Made by a program: the position numbers and the translations under genes. Below are positions 61,139 to 64,000 of a stretch of 64,000 bases of DNA, piece after piece (within the stretch, counting starts at the first letter, position 1; every line of letters starts with the position of its first letter). Source of the DNA: Lutimaribacter_A marinistellae (lineage in GTDB: Bacteria; Pseudomonadota; Alphaproteobacteria; Rhodobacterales; Rhodobacteraceae); NCBI RefSeq assembly GCF_042648365.1, contig NZ_JBHRXI010000016.1, forward strand, positions 124,001 through 188,000. Direction: 5' to 3'. Under the pieces are notes generated by a model that was not told the DNA's origin, searched no databases, and worked only from the letters and a program-made list of their open reading frames with translations.

Positions 61139-63493
61139 TCAATTCGGGATAAGTGCCGGCACGATAGTCACGATCGCCGGGAAGAACCACAGGATCGCAA
61201 GGCCGACAACCTGGATGATCACGAAGGGCAAGACACCGCGGTAGATATGCGCAGTTGTGATTTCCGGCGGAGCGACTCCCCGAAGGTAAAACAGCGCAAA
61301 GCCGAAAGGTGGCGTCAGGAACGAGGTCTGCAGGTTCACTGCAACCATGATCGTTACCCATTTCGGGTCGAAGGATCCGCCGTAGATCACCGGACCGACG
61401 ATCGGGATCACGATGTAGATGATCTCGAGGAAATCGAGCACGAAGCCGAGGATGAACAACACCAGCATCACGATCAGAAAAACCGTGAACTCGTTGTCAA
61501 AGCTTTTCAGGAACTGCTGGATGTAGTGCTCTCCCCCGAAAGAGATCACCACGAGGTTCAGAAGCTGCGAGCCAATCAGGATGGTGAAGACCATCGAGGT
61601 CACCTTTGCCGTCTCGCGAACTACCGGCGTCAAAACGCCCGCAGAGAACAGAACCCAGCACGCAAACAGAAGTCCGAACAAAGCAAACAGGTAGGTGCCG
61701 TAAGCTGCGATGAAGGCAATCCAGGTTTCCACAGACACGTCGCCCTGATTCACTCGCAGGTCGAAGTTGACCCCGATCAGCAGGCAGATGATGATTGCGA
61801 ACGTGGCCCAGAGGATGATCTGGCTGGAACGGTCCTGCTCCTGCAGCTTGCGATAGGCTGCAAGCATGATGGCCCCACCCGCCCCGAGCGCCGCAGCCGG
61901 TGTCGGGTTGGTGATTCCACCAAGGATCGACCCCAGAACAGCGATGATCAGAACCAATGGTGGGAATACCACGCGGATCAGGTCGTTCTGAGCGCAGCGT
62001 GCTGCCGCCGTCTTACATCCCCACAAAGCGATCAGGATCGGGATCGCGAGGATCAGCCAGGTTGCGCCAGACGACGTCGTTGGCCCGATCGCAAGGATGT
62101 CCAGAAGCAACACCAACACGAGGCCAAGCGCACCTATGATAAGCGGACGGGAGTCCGCCGAAGGTGCGATGCCCCGCCCGAGGATCAGCGTCAGACCCAG
62201 CAGAACAACGATAACCGTAACGCCCGTTCCGATCGGCGCCGCGTTGGAGATCTTTGCCGCCTGCGCCGCGGCGATCTCTTCTTCGTTCAGGCGCTCGGCG
62301 GTTGCGACACCTCCGGCCTCGTCGATCTCCTGTTGTTCTGCAACGGCACGATCCCAGGCTTCCTGCCCGTGAAGTTCAATCATCGACGCCCGACACTCGT
62401 CGGATACATTGGTGCGCAGGCTCGCGGCTTCGGTTGCCTCGGAGAAGCCCGACACCGTGATGTTCTGGCTTCCGATGATCCCGACTTGTCCAAGTAGAAC
62501 GGCACCCACGATCAGGCCGACCGGCGCGAACAGGAACCATGTGAGGCCTTCGCCCCGTGTGACAGGCTCGCCCGATCCACCATCAAGCTCGACCGCGGGG
62601 GCCTTGCTGGGATTCAACAGTGCGAAACCGAATGCGTAGAGCGCGTAGAGAAGAGCCAGCATGATCCCCGGCAGCAGTGCAGCCTGGAACAGCGTTCCGA
62701 CGGACACAACCGCCGGTTCCCCAAGGTAGGTAAGCGCGTCTGAGCACCCCGCTTCTACCGCACGAGTTTCCTGAGCGGTCGAATAGAGATCGCCTGCCAA
62801 GGTACCCAGAAGAACAATCACGATCGAAGGAGGGATAATCTGTCCAAGTGTACCCGAGGCCGCGATGACCCCCGTAGCGAGTTCCGGCGAGTAGTTGTTG
62901 CGAAGCATCGTTGGCAGAGCCAGCAAGCCCATGGTCACAACGGTCGCGCCGACGATCCCGGTCGAGGCGGCGAGGAAGGCGCCCACGACGACGATGGACA
63001 CGGCCAGACCGCCTGGAAGCGGCCCGAATACGCGCGCCATCGTGGTCAGCAGATCGTTCGCGATCTTTGAGCGCTCGAGCGTAATGCCCATGAGAACGAA
63101 CATCAGGACCGCCAGCAGCGTCTCGATGGACTGGCCCGCCAGCACGCGCTCGTTCATGCGGTTAACGATGAACGAAATGTTCCGATCCAACGCTGTCTCC
63201 CACCCTTGCGGGAAGACAGGCTCGCCGATGCGCGGAAGTTCCGGGTATCGGAATATCGAGATCGAGTCCGGCCGAACGCCCGAATTGACGAGGTCGCGAT
63301 ACATGGCCGAGGAACTGTCGATCGCCTGATGAATCAGCAGTCCCGCGCTGTCGAGTGCGGCGATGATCCCGAATGAAATGACACCGGCGCCGCCGATGGC
63401 GAAGGCCACCGGAAAGCCGGAAAGAATGCCTCCGAAAAGGCAGATGAACACGATAATGAGGCCGATTTCGACGCCATCAAGACCGAAGAGCAT
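61139..63493 (-). CDS. dctM: TRAP transporter large permease subunit (extended DctM)
   Basis: 784 aa, far above the usual 430 or so. The N-terminal GLIIVFICLFGGILSGFPVA and GATVVTMGLLALPTMLRNNY with ATGVIAASGTLGQIIPPSIV, and the C-terminal VGPVIYGGSFDPKWVTIMVA and TPPFGFALFYLRGVAP, are TRAP-type large permease segments. Between them lie extra membrane helices and a soluble acidic loop of about 90 residues (around EQQEIDEAGGVATAERLNEE). It imports an unknown, probably dicarboxylate-like or sugar acid, solute with the small subunit and a binding protein outside the window. Confidence 0.87.
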   Translation of the reverse strand: MLFGLDGVEIGLIIVFICLFGGILSGFPVAFAIGGAGVISFGIIAALDSAGLLIHQAIDSSSAMYRDLVNSGVRPDSISIFRYPELPRIGEPVFPQGWETALDRNISFIVNRMNERVLAGQSIETLLAVLMFVLMGITLERSKIANDLLTTMARVFGPLPGGLAVSIVVVGAFLAASTGIVGATVVTMGLLALPTMLRNNYSPELATGVIAASGTLGQIIPPSIVIVLLGTLAGDLYSTAQETRAVEAGCSDALTYLGEPAVVSVGTLFQAALLPGIMLALLYALYAFGFALLNPSKAPAVELDGGSGEPVTRGEGLTWFLFAPVGLIVGAVLLGQVGIIGSQNITVSGFSEATEAASLRTNVSDECRASMIELHGQEAWDRAVAEQQEIDEAGGVATAERLNEEEIAAAQAAKISNAAPIGTGVTVIVVLLGLTLILGRGIAPSADSRPLIIGALGLVLVLLLDILAIGPTTSSGATWLILAIPILIALWGCKTAAARCAQNDLIRVVFPPLVLIIAVLGSILGGITNPTPAAALGAGGAIMLAAYRKLQEQDRSSQIILWATFAIIICLLIGVNFDLRVNQGDVSVETWIAFIAAYGTYLFALFGLLFACWVLFSAGVLTPVVRETAKVTSMVFTILIGSQLLNLVVISFGGEHYIQQFLKSFDNEFTVFLIVMLVLFILGFVLDFLEIIYIVIPIVGPVIYGGSFDPKWVTIMVAVNLQTSFLTPPFGFALFYLRGVAPPEITTAHIYRGVLPFVIIQVVGLAILWFFPAIVTIVPALIPN

Positions 63494-63510
63494 AGTCGTA
63501 GTCCCTAAAC

Positions 63511-64000
63511 TTAATGTGCGCCTTCATAGGCTTCTTCACCCTCGCCGAGGCTGTCGCGGTCCAGATACTTGCCCGCGCTCCCCTCGCCCTCGACGAATTC
63601 CAGGTAGGAGCGGTAGAAAAAGGCGATCGCATGGACGAAGACCATTCCAGCAAAGATCACCAGCAGAATCTTGAACAGGAAGTAGGCATTGAACCCATTC
63701 GGGCTGAACCCGATGGTTTCCACGTTCCAACGCATCGCGCGCGATTTCATCACCAGCCTGTCAAGCGTGTCGCTGGCCGAAGGCTTTGGTACGATCAGGT
63801 GACGCCACATGAAATACCAGCCATACATCCAGGTAATGACGGCAGCGGGCATCATGAACAGAAGAGACCCGAGCATGTCGATCACGCGCTTGGCACGGTG
63901 TGAAATACCGGAATAGACCAGATCGACCCGGACATGCCCGCCCTGCACGAACGTGTATGTACAGCAGAGGCAAACGACCATGGCATTGTAAAGCTTCAGT
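63511..64000 (-). CDS. dctQ: TRAP transporter small permease subunit (5' end outside window)
   Basis: The frame runs past base 64000; the visible part has about 163 codons. Hydrophobic segments (SLLFMMPAAVITWMYGWYFM, FLFKILLVIFAGMVFVHAIA) and the TFVQGGHVRVDLVY start are typical of DctQ. The C-terminal tail is acidic (RDSLGEGEEAYEGAH). It is 17 bp upstream of the large subunit, so both are co-expressed. Confidence 0.87.
   Translation of the reverse strand, partial: LKLYNAMVVCLCCTYTFVQGGHVRVDLVYSGISHRAKRVIDMLGSLLFMMPAAVITWMYGWYFMWRHLIVPKPSASDTLDRLVMKSRAMRWNVETIGFSPNGFNAYFLFKILLVIFAGMVFVHAIAFFYRSYLEFVEGEGSAGKYLDRDSLGEGEEAYEGAH

Noticed and set aside
61133..62497. 454-codon plus-strand frame opposite the TRAP permease
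   Set aside because: Asp/Arg/His/Gln-rich shadow translation; the minus-strand gene is a clear membrane transporter.

Overview
The window is chromosomal DNA of an alphaproteobacterium, most likely a roseobacter-type member of the Rhodobacterales. This rests on the G+C-rich codon use, the gene orders yceD-rpmF-plsX-fabH-ihfA-merR and scpB-scpA-nagZ-SPOR-argS-dgt/erpA, a single-cysteine DksA, an OlsB ornithine-lipid enzyme, and DUF2927, DUF2852, DUF6778 and bpt genes.

Bases 1-28,480 are core housekeeping DNA: fatty-acid and phospholipid precursors (DUF177/YceD, L32, PlsX, FabH), IHF alpha and a MerR regulator, tRNA-Pro(GGG), a two-lobed dCTP deaminase, condensin partners (ScpA, ScpB), cell-wall recycling (NagZ), a SPOR protein, ArgS, a dNTPase, an Fe-S carrier, exonuclease III, a flavin monooxygenase, DksA, a MoxR ATPase and its VWA partner, a PhoD-like hydrolase, an M48 protease, a PIN protein and an RlmI-like methyltransferase. 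Core DNA resumes at 54,218 with a DUF6778 lipoprotein, glnE, a YbaK-like deacylase, DUF2852 and RDD membrane proteins, leucyl-transferase Bpt and a TRAP transporter that runs off the right edge.

Between them lies a genomic island of about 25.7 kb (28,465-54,217). A 19-bp direct repeat bounds it, and its left copy contains the rlmI start codon. Paired 11-bp-spaced CATCAC repeats, likely integrase arm sites, lie just inside each end. The right end is a phage-satellite-like module: tyrosine integrase with an in-frame amber codon, a 142-aa protein, two excisionase-type HTH proteins and a prim-pol/helicase. The centre holds a defence-like cassette on the minus strand: higBA, then an MmeI-like DNA methyltransferase, a small HEPN-like protein, an SF2 helicase and a T5orf172/GIY-YIG nuclease with overlapping or abutting ends. 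Directly after it, in the same orientation, is a piece of an N4-like phage major capsid gene.

Left of this is an 803-aa protein with a PD-(D/E)XK-like nuclease motif between two hydrophobic regions, bracketed by copies of a 36-nt direct repeat. Further left are plasmid and IS debris (truncated parA, serine recombinase, IS3-family element and relic), a macro-domain-like gene and three secreted proteins of unknown function. One of these carries a 7.9-copy 8-bp tandem repeat and a frameshift at an A6 tract.

The strongest candidates for an undescribed system are the methyltransferase-helicase-GIY-YIG cassette with its capsid fragment, and the repeat-flanked membrane nuclease.
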